A stretch of DNA of 64,000 nucleotides from Myxococcus eversor (GTDB lineage: Bacteria > Myxococcota > Myxococcia > Myxococcales > Myxococcaceae): contig NZ_JAAIXY010000010.1 in NCBI RefSeq assembly GCF_010894455.1, positions 298,940-362,939 on the forward strand. The letters are read 5' to 3'. A program made the translations under genes and the position numbers. Under the pieces are notes generated by a model. The model worked only from the letters and a program-made list of their open reading frames with translations, had not been told where the DNA came from and did no database searches. Below are positions 41,483 to 50,000 of the stretch, piece by piece; the first letter of the stretch is position 1; each line of letters begins with the position of its first letter.

Positions 41483-42220
41483 CTACGCGTCTTCCTCGCC
41501 CAGCATGGCGCGCAGGCGCGACAGGCGCAGCGGTCCCATCAGGCCCTCTCGCGCGAGCACCTGGAGGAGCTGAGCGGCGGCGTGCACCTTGGCCTCCTGC
41601 TCCTCCTCGGGCTTGTTGGAGATCTCCGCGTCGAACAGCGCTTCGATGTGCTCGGGGTTGACGGGCGCGGGCCCTTCCTCCCAGGCGATGTCGAACAGCG
41701 CGCGGGCCATCGTCTCGCGCACCTTGCGCTCGGCGTCGTTCGGCGCGCCCTTCACGAACCCGAGGAAGAGGGCGTCCACCGCCTCCTTGGTGAGCGCCGC
41801 CAGCGCGGGCACCTCACCCAGGGACTCCTTCACGTACTCACGGTCGAACGAGTCCACGTCCTGCGCGTAGCCGAAGGCCTCCTCCAGGAGGATGGAGGCG
41901 ATGAACGCGTCCGTCTCCTCGTCACTGGCGCCTTCCTCGGCCAGCGCCGCGCGGGCCTTGCGGGCCGGCTCGCCCAGCTCCTCGTCGTCCAGCAGCGCGC
42001 GCGCCGACGCATGGGCAGCCAGCAGCACGAGCGCGGCCTGGGCATCCGAGGACAGGACGCGGCCTCCCACGTCCATCAGGATGGACGTCTGGCGCGGGTG
42101 TGCCTTGGCGGCCTCGGTGAAGGACTTCTCCTCCGGGGCGAGGAACTCTCCCGCCTGTTGCTTGCGGAGCGTCTCCTTCGCGACATCGGCGGTGAGGAAG
42201 CGGGCGAGGACAGGGTGCAT
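41483..42220 (-). CDS. Conserved-looking helical protein, unknown
   Basis: A 245-residue acidic, all-helix protein starting MHPVLARFLTADVAKETLRK. An in-frame GTG at 42238 would extend it by 6 residues. No signal, membrane span or family motif is visible; the sequence is dominated by Ala, Glu and Leu (for example LLLAAHASARALLDDEELGE). Not a coiled coil by obvious heptads. It diverges from recX with 35 bases between starts. Confidence 0.7.
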   Translation of the reverse strand: MHPVLARFLTADVAKETLRKQQAGEFLAPEEKSFTEAAKAHPRQTSILMDVGGRVLSSDAQAALVLLAAHASARALLDDEELGEPARKARAALAEEGASDEETDAFIASILLEEAFGYAQDVDSFDREYVKESLGEVPALAALTKEAVDALFLGFVKGAPNDAERKVRETMARALFDIAWEEGPAPVNPEHIEALFDAEISNKPEEEQEAKVHAAAQLLQVLAREGLMGPLRLSRLRAMLGEEDA

Positions 42221-42255
42221 GCCCGCGCCTGTTACCACATGCTACGTATCCCGCC

Positions 42256-42759
42256 ATGCTCTCGGAGGATGAAGGACCGGAGGCCGTCCAGCGCGCCACG
42301 GATGCGGGGCTCAAGCTGCTGGCCGCCCGAGCCCGCACCCGGCACGAGTTGCTCCAGGCCCTGGAGCGCAAGGGCTTCCCCACCTCTGTACGAGAAGCCG
42401 CGCTCGCCCGGCTCCAGGGCTGGGGTTACCTCGATGACGTTCGCTTCGGCCACGAGCGCGCCGCCTCCCTCTTGAGCGGGGGCAAGGGGCCCGCGGCCGT
42501 CCTCCATCGCCTCCACGCGCATGGGTTGTCCGAGGAGGAGGCCCGTGGCGCGCTCGACGCCGCCCGCGCCACGGTGGAGTTCGACGCCGTCGCCGCGGCG
42601 CGCACCGCCCTGGAGAAGCGCGGACTGTCGGCTCGCCCACCCGACGGGAAGGCATGGGCCCGCGCCGCACGGTTCCTGTCGGGTCGGGGATTCTCCCAGG
42701 ACGTCATCCATCAGCTCCTGGGCGAACCTTCGCTGGACCCCTCGGGGCCGGACGAATAG
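42256..42759 (+). CDS. recX: Regulatory protein RecX
   Basis: A 167-residue RecX protein, which binds RecA filaments and limits recombination. The family blocks are present: LKLLAARARTRHELLQALERKG, LARLQGWGYLDDVRFGHERA, GLSEEEARGALD, and a C-terminal third RFLSGRGFSQDVIHQLLG. recA is not in the window. bamD follows 10 bases later on the same strand. Confidence 0.87.
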   Translation: MLSEDEGPEAVQRATDAGLKLLAARARTRHELLQALERKGFPTSVREAALARLQGWGYLDDVRFGHERAASLLSGGKGPAAVLHRLHAHGLSEEEARGALDAARATVEFDAVAAARTALEKRGLSARPPDGKAWARAARFLSGRGFSQDVIHQLLGEPSLDPSGPDE

Positions 42760-42769
42760 CGTGGTGCCG

Positions 42770-43546
42770 ATGCGTTCCGCCGTCGCCTTCCTGACCACCG
42801 TCCTGCTGTTCACCTCCGGCTGCGCCGCCCTCTCCGGCAGCCAGGGCGGAGACCCCGACTACGCCGTCACCGCCGAGGAGAACCTCCTGCTCGGCAGCGA
42901 GGCCCTGGAGAACAAGGACTTCCTCAAGGCCCAGAAGTACTTCGAGTACGTCCGCGCCAAGTTCCCCTACCAGGAAGCCGCGCGCGAGGCGGAGCTGCGA
43001 CTGGCGGACGTGGACTTCGACCGCGAGGCCTTCCCGGAAGCCCGGGACCAGTACCAGTCCTTCATCAAGCTCCACCCCACCCACCCCAAGGTGGACTACG
43101 CGGCCTTCCGCTCCGCCCTCACCCACGTGGAGGACTACCCCTCCGACTTCTTCGCCCTCCCGCCCTCGGAGGAGAAGGACCAGGCCGAGATTCGCGCGGG
43201 GCTGTCCACCATGGAGGAGTTCCTCCGCCAGTATCCGGATTCGCAGTACGCCCCGGAGGCCAAGCAGCACGCGGACGAGGCCCGCAAGCGGCTGGCCGAG
43301 CACGAGCTGTACGTGGCCCGCTTCTACACGAAGCGCGAGCGCTGGAAGGCCGTCGCCCAGCGCCTGGAGGGGCTGCTCGTCAAGTACCCGGGCACGCCCG
43401 TCGAGGAGGAGGCCCTCTTCGACCTCCACGAGGCGTACGTGAAGCTGAATGACCCGAAGCGCGCGGAGGAGACGCTGCGCCAGGTGCTGCGCCGCCTGCC
43501 CGGGACTCCCGCCGCGGAGAAGGCCCAGCGCATGCTGGGCACGTGA
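42770..43546 (+). CDS. bamD: Outer membrane assembly lipoprotein BamD
   Basis: A 258-residue lipoprotein (lipobox FTSGC) with TPR units in the BamD order: EALENKDFLKAQKYFEYVRA, FPYQEAAREAELRLADVDFD, FPEARDQYQSFIKLHPTHPK, and ELYVARFYTKRERWKAVAQR. BamD helps BamA insert beta-barrels in the outer membrane. ATG 42770 is preferred; GTG 42761 or 42764 would add 2-3 residues. The stop overlaps the next start (GTGA). Confidence 0.92.
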   Translation: MRSAVAFLTTVLLFTSGCAALSGSQGGDPDYAVTAEENLLLGSEALENKDFLKAQKYFEYVRAKFPYQEAAREAELRLADVDFDREAFPEARDQYQSFIKLHPTHPKVDYAAFRSALTHVEDYPSDFFALPPSEEKDQAEIRAGLSTMEEFLRQYPDSQYAPEAKQHADEARKRLAEHELYVARFYTKRERWKAVAQRLEGLLVKYPGTPVEEEALFDLHEAYVKLNDPKRAEETLRQVLRRLPGTPAAEKAQRMLGT

Positions 43547-44247
43547 GGACGACGGAGGAGTGGAGCCGTCTGGGCGGCCTGGTCATCGCCGGACTGGCGG
43601 TGCTCGCCGCCTGCGCGGTGCTCGTCCCCCGGCTCCTGGGTTTCGCCGCCGGGCCCGAGGCGGAGGTCATCACCGCCCTGAAGCGCACCGAGGCCTACGG
43701 GCTTTCCCTGCCCATCCCCCACTCGGCCATTCCGCTCACCTCCCAGGAGGTCCACTTCGCCCGAATCACGGTGACGGTGGAGCCCGGGGCGAAGCGGGCG
43801 GAGGCCTTCGCCACGCTCGACTTCGAGGGAAGGCTGGGCGCCACCCAGGTGGGCACGGCCGGGGTGGAGCGGGTGCCCTTCGTCTTGAAGGACGGTGACT
43901 GGACGCCGGAGCCCTCCGCCGCGCCCCGACTGGTGGCCGTCGTCGCCGCGCTGGAGGCCCGCCGCCGCGCGCTCGAGGCGGCGGACGCGGAGGCCCTGGG
44001 CCGACTGTTGGCGCCTGGAAATCCCGGAGTGGCGGGACCCGAATGGGACGAGCTGAAGATGTTGCGAGGACGCGTCTATCGGGCGGAGGCGTGGTACATC
44101 CGCCTGGAGCGGGAAGAAGCGGTCGTCACGGAGCACTGGCGGCTGCAGGGCTCTCTCCCGTCGAGGCCGGTGGACACCCGGGGCCAACGGTCTCTGTCGC
44201 TCACGCTTCACGGTGATGAATTCTTGTTTTCGCCCGGGCTCATGTAG
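43543..44247 (+). CDS. Single-span membrane protein, unknown
   Basis: A 234-residue protein starting at a GTG in the bamD stop. One N-terminal span (LGGLVIAGLAVLAACAVLV, about 10-30) anchors a soluble domain of about 200 residues with alternating strands (ITVTVEPGAKRAEAFATLDF). A type I orientation with periplasmic domain is likely. I know no family. Co-translation with bamD suggests an envelope role, which is inference. Confidence 0.72.
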   Translation: MRTTEEWSRLGGLVIAGLAVLAACAVLVPRLLGFAAGPEAEVITALKRTEAYGLSLPIPHSAIPLTSQEVHFARITVTVEPGAKRAEAFATLDFEGRLGATQVGTAGVERVPFVLKDGDWTPEPSAAPRLVAVVAALEARRRALEAADAEALGRLLAPGNPGVAGPEWDELKMLRGRVYRAEAWYIRLEREEAVVTEHWRLQGSLPSRPVDTRGQRSLSLTLHGDEFLFSPGLM

Positions 44248-44288
44248 GCTACCTGCGTCGGAGGCAGGGCCCGAGGACGGGCCGAGTC

Positions 44289-45011
44289 ATGGAAGAGCCC
44301 CTCAAGCAGCTACTGACCCTCGGGCGCGGCTACTTCGAGAAGAAGCAGTACGCCCAGGCCGAGCAGTACCTCGCGAAAATCGTCGAGCAGAATCCGACGT
44401 TCGCGGACGTATTCAACATGCTCGGCATCATCTACCACGACCAGGGCCAGTTCGCCCGGGCGCAGCGGGCGTTCGAGTCCGCGCTGAACCTGAATCCGGC
44501 GTACACCGAAGCGGCGCTGAACCTGGCGGTCATCTACAACGACATGGGGAAGTACGCCGAGGCGAAGGAGGTCTACCAGGCCGCCTTGTCCCGGCAGAAG
44601 ACCGGCCCCGGTGAGTTGGACCCCTACGTCGAGAAGAAGATCGCCAACATGTACGGCGAGATTGGCGACGTCTACGCGTCGAGTGGCGCGTGGCAGAAGG
44701 CGATTGAGGAGTATCGTCGCGCGCTGGGCCTGTGTCCCCAGTTCGTGGACATCCGCCTCAAGCTGGGCAACGCCCTGCGAGACGCGGGTGACAACGTGGC
44801 GGCCATCGCCGAGTACGAGCAGGTCATCACGCAGAACCCAGCCTTCATCCCGGGCCGTATCCAGTACGGCGTGGCGCTGTACTCCGCTGGACGCAGGGCG
44901 GAGGCGGTGCAGGTGTGGGAGGACGTGCTGGCGCGCAGCCCCGACAACAAGAGCGCGCAGATGTATCTCAACCTGGTGAAGGACCCCGGCAAGGTGGAGC
45001 AGGCGGGTTGA
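44289..45011 (+). CDS. TPR protein
   Basis: A 240-residue cytoplasmic protein of consecutive TPRs: GRGYFEKKQYAQAEQYLAKI, MLGIIYHDQGQFARAQRAF, NLAVIYNDMGKYAEAKEVY and YRRALGLCPQFVDIRLKLGN. There is no signal peptide. The stop overlaps the start of the FHA-DUF4388 gene by one base (TGATG), so the two are a coupled pair. Likely a scaffold for the FHA protein. Confidence 0.85.
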   Translation: MEEPLKQLLTLGRGYFEKKQYAQAEQYLAKIVEQNPTFADVFNMLGIIYHDQGQFARAQRAFESALNLNPAYTEAALNLAVIYNDMGKYAEAKEVYQAALSRQKTGPGELDPYVEKKIANMYGEIGDVYASSGAWQKAIEEYRRALGLCPQFVDIRLKLGNALRDAGDNVAAIAEYEQVITQNPAFIPGRIQYGVALYSAGRRAEAVQVWEDVLARSPDNKSAQMYLNLVKDPGKVEQAG

Positions 45012-45952
45012 TGACCATGGATATCGCGAAGACCTATGCCCTGAAGTTCATCTCCGGGAAGTACCAGGGCGGAGAGTTCCCGCTGAAGGCGGAGAAGCAG
45101 ATCGTCATCGGCCGCTCCAGCGAGCTGGACATGGTGCTCGTCGAGGACATGGTCTCGCGCAAGCACGCGAAGATCAGCTTCTCGGGTGGGAAGATCACCA
45201 TCGAGGACCTCGGCTCCACCAACGGCACCTTCGTCAACGGCGAGAAGGTGAAGCAGGCCGGGCTCAAGGAGGGGGACCGCATCCTCATCGGGACCTCCAT
45301 CCTCAAGCTCGTGCACCAGGGCGTTGACGGCGCCAACGTGGACGAGGGCATGGCCAAGCTGAAGTTGGAGGAGGCCGCCGCCGCCCAGGCCGCGCGGACC
45401 ACCACCAAGGGCAGCTCCATGACGGGGAAGATTGAGGAAATCCCCCTGCCGGACCTGCTCCAGCTCTTCCACACCTCCAAGAAGAACGGCGTGCTGGTCG
45501 TCAACAGCGCCCAGGAGGGGAAGATCTACCTGCGCCAGGGTCGCGTGTACTACGCGGTCATCGGCGACAACCACAACCTGGGTCCGCAGAAGAGCTTCAA
45601 CCGCATCATCACCTGGGAGCAGGGCGACTTCGAGCTGCGTCCGGCGGACAGCCAGGAGTTCATGGTGGAGCTGGACTCGTCCACGGAGGCGCTGCTGATG
45701 GACGCGCTCCGTCAGCTCGACGAGCTCAAGCGCCTCCAGCCGAGCCTGCCGCCTCCGGAAGCGATGCTCCAGCTGGTCGTCCCGCTGGCGCCGCCGCTCA
45801 AGGAGCTGACGCCGGAGCTGTTGGACGTGCTCCAGCTCGTCATCAACCAGGGGACCCTGGTGGGTGTGTTGGATCGCGCGGACGCGGACGACGTCGTCAC
45901 GGCCGAAGGGCTGGTCCAGCTCCTCAAGCGCGAGTACGTGCGCATCATCTGA
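45011..45952 (+). CDS. FHA domain and DUF4388 protein
   Basis: A 313-residue protein: FHA domain (about 8-105) with the phosphothreonine-binding residues Gly34-Arg35, SRKH (49-52) and STNGTF (69-74), followed by a DUF4388 domain (about 138-260; LPDLLQLFHTSKKNGVLVV, GKIYLRQGRVYYAV, GDFELRPAD). DUF4388 occurs in gliding and signalling proteins of delta-proteobacteria. FHA binding implies control by a Ser/Thr kinase, of which myxobacteria have many. ATG 45011 or 45017 both possible. Confidence 0.88.
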   Translation: MTMDIAKTYALKFISGKYQGGEFPLKAEKQIVIGRSSELDMVLVEDMVSRKHAKISFSGGKITIEDLGSTNGTFVNGEKVKQAGLKEGDRILIGTSILKLVHQGVDGANVDEGMAKLKLEEAAAAQAARTTTKGSSMTGKIEEIPLPDLLQLFHTSKKNGVLVVNSAQEGKIYLRQGRVYYAVIGDNHNLGPQKSFNRIITWEQGDFELRPADSQEFMVELDSSTEALLMDALRQLDELKRLQPSLPPPEAMLQLVVPLAPPLKELTPELLDVLQLVINQGTLVGVLDRADADDVVTAEGLVQLLKREYVRII

Positions 45953-45962
45953 GTCGTACACA

Positions 45963-45989
45963 GGGCCCGCCCCTCATCCGGGCGGGTCC
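45963..45989 (+). terminator. Hairpin after the FHA gene
   Basis: GGGCCCGCCC (45963-45972) with GGGCGGGTCC (45980-45989), one G.T pair. No T tract; it is 18 bases before selD. Could be a terminator or a leader hairpin. Confidence 0.45.
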
Positions 45990-46006
45990 GAAAAGGGGAA
46001 CACGCC

Positions 46007-47065
46007 GTGGCGGACGCGAAGTCGGTGAAGCGCCTGCGCCTCACCGAGCTGAGTCACTGCGCGGGTTGCGCGGCGAAGCTCAAGGCCGGGGACCTGTCGA
46101 AAATCCTGGGGGGACTGAAGTCCTCCCGTGGCCCCCAGGCCCTGGTGGGCTTCAACACGAACGACGACGCGGCCGTGTACCGCCTCGCGCCCGGCCTGGC
46201 CGTGGTGGAGACGGTGGACTTCTTCCCACCCGTGGTCGACGACCCGTTCCAGTTCGGCGCCATCGCCGCGGCGAATGCGCTGTCGGATATCTACGCGATG
46301 GGGGCGAAGCCGCTGTTCGCGCTCAATCTCGTGGGCTTCCCGGACGGCCTGCCGCTGTCGGTGCTCTCCAAGATTCTGGCGGGGGGGCAGTCCAAGGTGG
46401 AGGAGGCGGGCATCTCCATCCTCGGCGGCCACAGCATCAGAGACCCGGAGCCCAAGTACGGCCTGGCCGTCACCGGCGTGGTGCATCCGAAGAAGGTGCT
46501 CACCAACGCGGGCGCGAAGCCGGGCGACGTGCTGCTGCTCACCAAGCCGCTGGGCACGGGCATCGCCACCACGGCCATCAAACGCGGGCTCGCCTCGAAG
46601 CAGCTCCAGAAGCGCGTCATCGCGGTGATGACCACGCTCAACCGCGCCGCCGGCGAGGTCTTCGCGTCGGGCCGGTTCAAGGTGAACGCGCTCACGGACG
46701 TGACGGGCTACGGGCTGTTGGGCCACCTGTTGGAGATGATGACCGGCGCGAAGACGCGCGCGGCCATCGACCTGGAGCGCATCCCCCTCATCGCCGAGGT
46801 GCCCGCGCTGGCCGAGGCGGGGGTGGTTCCGGGGGGCACCCGGTCCAACCTGGCCCACGTCCAGAAGAAGGTCCGCTTCCCCAAGGGACTGCCGGAGGCG
46901 ATTCAGTGGGTGCTCGCCGACGCGCAGACCAACGGGGGCCTTCTGGCCAGCGTGCCCGCCAGCGACGCGCTCAAGGCCCTCAAGGCCCTGGACAAGGCGG
47001 GCGTGGACGCGGCCCTCATCGGTGAAGTGCGGGCGGGCCGCCCCGCCATCGAAGTCATCGGCTGA
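46007..47065 (+). CDS. selD: Selenide, water dikinase SelD
   Basis: Makes selenophosphate from selenide and ATP. The active-site segment is SHCAGCAAKL: the Cys of the GCAAK form is present, as in Cys-type SelD, not selenocysteine. Other blocks are DDAAVYRL, VDFFPPVVDDPFQFGAIAAA, NALSDIYAMGAKP, GGHSIRD and DVTGYGLLGHLLEMM. Complete at 352 residues. selA, selB and the Sec tRNA are not in the window, so use could be selenoproteins or selenouridine. Start GTG 46007 with GGGGAA upstream. Confidence 0.95.
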   Translation: MADAKSVKRLRLTELSHCAGCAAKLKAGDLSKILGGLKSSRGPQALVGFNTNDDAAVYRLAPGLAVVETVDFFPPVVDDPFQFGAIAAANALSDIYAMGAKPLFALNLVGFPDGLPLSVLSKILAGGQSKVEEAGISILGGHSIRDPEPKYGLAVTGVVHPKKVLTNAGAKPGDVLLLTKPLGTGIATTAIKRGLASKQLQKRVIAVMTTLNRAAGEVFASGRFKVNALTDVTGYGLLGHLLEMMTGAKTRAAIDLERIPLIAEVPALAEAGVVPGGTRSNLAHVQKKVRFPKGLPEAIQWVLADAQTNGGLLASVPASDALKALKALDKAGVDAALIGEVRAGRPAIEVIG

Positions 47066-47124
47066 AGCAGGGCAGGGCGGGAGTTCGCGCCCGGGGTGGG
47101 GCTCCGCTAGCATTCCACCCCGGC

Positions 47125-47934
47125 ATGCCGCTGTCCCCCCGCCCCCTCCTGGCCCTCGTCGCCTTCCTCTGGCTCGTCCCCGTCACCGCCGGTGCCGGCG
47201 AGCGCCCCGCGCGCATCGTCATCGACCCGGGGCACGGCGGAATCAAGGAGGGCGCGAAGGGGCCGGGTGCGCTGCGCGAGAAGGAAGTGGCGCTGCAGAT
47301 TGCCCACCGGCTGCGCTCGAAGCTGGAGGCCGCAGGGGGCGAGGTCTACCTGACGCGGGAACGAGACGCGCTGGTGTCGCTCACGGAGCGCGTGTCGATG
47401 ACGAACGACCACGGCGCGGACCTCTTCATCTCCATCCACGCCAACTCCATGCCCACGCCCCGCATGCGCGCGCGCACCGAGGGCGTGGAGACCTACTTCC
47501 TGTCCGCGAGCGCCTCGGGCGAGGCGGCCCTGGCGGTGGCGGACCGGGAGAACGCGGAGGCGCCGATGTCCCGCGTTTCGCGCGGTGACTCGACGCTGGC
47601 GCTCATCCTCCAGGACCTGGTCCGCACGGAGGCGCACTCGGACTCCTCCCGGCTGGCCTATGCCATCCACCCCCGGCTCGTCTCACGCACGCGCGCGGCG
47701 GACCGGGGCGTACAGCAGGCGCCCTTCTTCGTGCTGTCGGGTGTGGAGTGTCCGGCCGTGCTCGTCGAGGTGGGCTACATCTCCCATCCAGAGGAGGGCG
47801 TGCGGTTGGGGCGGGACGACTACCAGGAGAAGCTGGCCGAGGCCATCAGCGAGGGCGTGCTCGCCTTCCTGCGAGAGACGCGTCGGCGGGATGCCGCCAG
47901 GCCCGCCCAGGTGGCAGGCCCCGTCTCCCACTGA
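47125..47934 (+). CDS. N-acetylmuramoyl-L-alanine amidase
   Basis: A 269-residue exported hydrolase: signal MPLSPRPLLALVAFLWLVPV...AGAGE, then the Amidase_3 domain. Zinc and catalytic motifs are VIDPGHGGIKEG (His), ALREKEVALQIAHRL (Glu), FISIHANSM (His) and VLVEVGYISHPEE (Glu). It cleaves the lactyl-Ala bond of peptidoglycan. The rph-rdgB pair follows on the same strand after 87 bases. Confidence 0.93.
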   Translation: MPLSPRPLLALVAFLWLVPVTAGAGERPARIVIDPGHGGIKEGAKGPGALREKEVALQIAHRLRSKLEAAGGEVYLTRERDALVSLTERVSMTNDHGADLFISIHANSMPTPRMRARTEGVETYFLSASASGEAALAVADRENAEAPMSRVSRGDSTLALILQDLVRTEAHSDSSRLAYAIHPRLVSRTRAADRGVQQAPFFVLSGVECPAVLVEVGYISHPEEGVRLGRDDYQEKLAEAISEGVLAFLRETRRRDAARPAQVAGPVSH

Positions 47935-48021
47935 GTGGACAGGCGGGCGAGGCGGACGACACGCGCGTGTCGCGGCTCTGGTAGAGAAGGGACGCTCGCT
48001 TCACTTCCCCAGGAGCCCGCC

Positions 48022-48735
48022 GTGCGTTCCTTCCAACGTGGTGCGCTGGACCTTCGCCCCGTCATCATCACCCCCGGAGTGTCCCGCTATGCGGAGGGCT
48101 CCGTGCAGGTGGAGTTCGGCCACACCAAGGTGCTCATCACATGCTCCACCGAGGAGCGCGTCCCCCCGCACCTCATGGGCAAGGGCACCGGCTGGGTGAC
48201 GGCCGAGTACGGCATGCTCCCTCGTGCCACGCACACGCGCAACCATCGCGAGGCGGCCAAGGGAAAGCAGACGGGCCGCACCATGGAGATTCAGCGGCTC
48301 ATCGGCCGCTCCCTGCGCGCCGCGGTGGACCTGTCCACGCTGGGCGTGCGCACCCTCACGCTGGACTGTGACGTGATTCAGGCGGACGGCGGCACGCGCA
48401 CCGCCTCGATTACCGGGGCCTATGTGGCGCTGGTGCTCGCGCTGCGGTCGCTGCAGAAGGCGGGCACCCTCACCAAGACGCCCAAGCTGACGCCCATGGC
48501 CGCGGTCTCCGTGGGCGTGGTGAACGGCGAGGTGCGCGTGGACCTGGACTACGAGGAGGACTCGAAGGCGGACGTGGACCTGAACATCGTCGCCACGGGG
48601 GACGGGCGCATGGTGGAGGTGCAGGGCACCGCCGAGCACCAGCTCTTCGACCGCAAGACGATGGACGCGATGCTCGACGGGGGCCTGGCCGCCATCCAGC
48701 AACTCGTCGTCGCGCAGGCCAAGGCCCTCGAATGA
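48022..48735 (+). CDS. rph: Ribonuclease PH
   Basis: Phosphorolytic 3' trimming of tRNA precursors. The 237 residues start at GTG 48022 with AGGAG 7 bases upstream; [20 protein letters not shown] matches the family start. Family blocks: [72 protein letters not shown]. Its stop overlaps the rdgB start (ATGA), the usual rph-rdgB order. Six tRNA genes follow within 3 kb. Confidence 0.97.
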   Translation: MRSFQRGALDLRPVIITPGVSRYAEGSVQVEFGHTKVLITCSTEERVPPHLMGKGTGWVTAEYGMLPRATHTRNHREAAKGKQTGRTMEIQRLIGRSLRAAVDLSTLGVRTLTLDCDVIQADGGTRTASITGAYVALVLALRSLQKAGTLTKTPKLTPMAAVSVGVVNGEVRVDLDYEEDSKADVDLNIVATGDGRMVEVQGTAEHQLFDRKTMDAMLDGGLAAIQQLVVAQAKALE

Positions 48736-49337
48736 CGCCGGGCAAGTCGAAGCTCCTCTTCGCCACCACCAACAAGGGAAAGCTGCGCGAGCTGCGGGAG
48801 CTGGTGGGGGACTCGGTGGAGGTGGTGTCGCTGGCGGACCTGGCGCCCATCCCCGAGCCCGAGGAGGACGGCGACACCTTCGAGGCCAACGCCGTGAAGA
48901 AGGCGTTGGAGTACGCCCGGGCCACCGGCCTGCCCGCGCTGGCGGACGACTCCGGGCTGTGCGTGGACGCGCTGGACGGCCGGCCCGGCGTGTTGTCCGC
49001 CCGGTACGCGCCGGGAGACGACAAGGCCCGGTACCAGAAGCTGCTCGCCGAGCTGACCGGGGTGCCCGACGCGAAGCGCACGGCGTCGTTCCGCTGCGCG
49101 CTGGCGCTGGCGTGGCCGGATGGCAGGACGCACGTGGAGGAGGGGCGGTGCGAAGGCCGCATCGGCCATGCGCCGAGCGGGACGCATGGCTTCGGTTATG
49201 ACCCCATCTTCATGTTTCCGGACAGTGGCCGGACGATGGCGGAGTTGACCCCGGAGGAGAAGTCCGCCGTGTCGCACCGGGGCGCGGCCTTCCGGAAGAT
49301 GAAGCCGAAGCTGCTGATGCTCTCCACGGGCACTTGA
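48732..49337 (+). CDS. rdgB: Non-canonical purine NTP pyrophosphatase RdgB/HAM1
   Basis: A 201-residue house-cleaning enzyme that removes dITP, XTP and similar. It has [65 protein letters not shown] and [10 protein letters not shown]. Co-translated with rph by an ATGA overlap. Confidence 0.96.
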   Translation: MTPGKSKLLFATTNKGKLRELRELVGDSVEVVSLADLAPIPEPEEDGDTFEANAVKKALEYARATGLPALADDSGLCVDALDGRPGVLSARYAPGDDKARYQKLLAELTGVPDAKRTASFRCALALAWPDGRTHVEEGRCEGRIGHAPSGTHGFGYDPIFMFPDSGRTMAELTPEEKSAVSHRGAAFRKMKPKLLMLSTGT

Positions 49338-49407
49338 GCGGGCCCGTCAGGCACGTTGTCCTTGCGCGTCCGTTCGCGATGGTTCAACAATGCCGGACTC
49401 TACTTTT

Positions 49408-49481
<74 letters not shown>

Positions 49482-49517
49482 TTTTAAGTAGCGATGTGGA
49501 AGCAGGCGGCCCGGCCA

Positions 49518-49594
49518 GCTCCAATAGCTCAGCTGGATAGAGCACCGACCTTCTAAGTCGGGGGTCGCAGGTTCGAGTCCTGCTTGGGGCGCCA
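49518..49594 (+). tRNA. tRNA-Arg (TCT)
   Basis: Acceptor GCTCCAA/TTGGGGC (one G.T), anticodon stem CCGAC/GTCGG with loop CTTCTAA giving TCT. It is the only one of the six whose CCA is encoded (49592-49594). Confidence 0.96.
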
Positions 49595-49677
49595 ACCTGG
49601 CTGCCGTGACATTTGGGCCTTGTACTGGCCCGGCTTTCCACGGTAGGGAAGCCACGCTTCAAACGCCGTTGCGGAAC

Positions 49678-49752
49678 GGCGGCCATAGCTCAACTGGTTA
49701 GAGCGCTGGACTGTGACTCCAGAGGTTGCCGGTTCGACCCCGGTTGGCCGCC
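49678..49752 (+). tRNA. tRNA-His (GTG)
   Basis: Anticodon stem CTGGA/TCCAG with loop CTGTGAC giving GTG. An extra 5' G (49678) opposite C at 49752 is the G-1:C73 pair of tRNA-His; acceptor GCGGCCA/TGGCCGC. Followed by CA, so CCA is not fully encoded. Confidence 0.95.
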
Positions 49753-49775
49753 CACGTTTTTCCTCTCCGTACTCT

Positions 49776-49849
49776 GCGCTCGTAGCTCAACTGGATAGAG
49801 CACTGGGCTTCGAACCCAGGGGTTGGGGGTTCAAGTCCCTCCGAGCGCG
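49776..49849 (+). tRNA. tRNA-Arg (TCG)
   Basis: Acceptor GCGCTCG/CGAGCGC, discriminator G, anticodon stem CTGGG/CCCAG with loop CTTCGAA giving TCG. CCA is not encoded. Last of the four-gene cluster, 24 bases after tRNA-His. Confidence 0.95.
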
Positions 49850-49943
49850 CTCCAGTAGCCCCGTCACTCCGATGATCCGCGCCCGAGCAACGGCGCTCCG
49901 GAGCGACTCCCGCACCACTCACCCCGTGGAGCCGCGTGGCCCG

Positions 49944-49972
49944 TCCTCCGCCGAGGCCCTTCCGGCGGAGGA
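49944..49972. terminator. Inverted repeat between tRNA-Arg and the recT-like gene
   Basis: TCCTCCGCCG (49944-49953) with CGGCGGAGGA (49963-49972), perfect 10-bp stem, 9-base loop. It lies between convergent transcription units and could stop both, but neither side has a T tract. Confidence 0.5.
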
Positions 49973-50000
49973 GGACTTCACGTCGCCATCCGGGCGTGGC

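Noticed and set aside
46007-46100. Selenocysteine (TGA) in SelD
   Set aside because: The active-site codon is TGC; no in-frame TGA is present.
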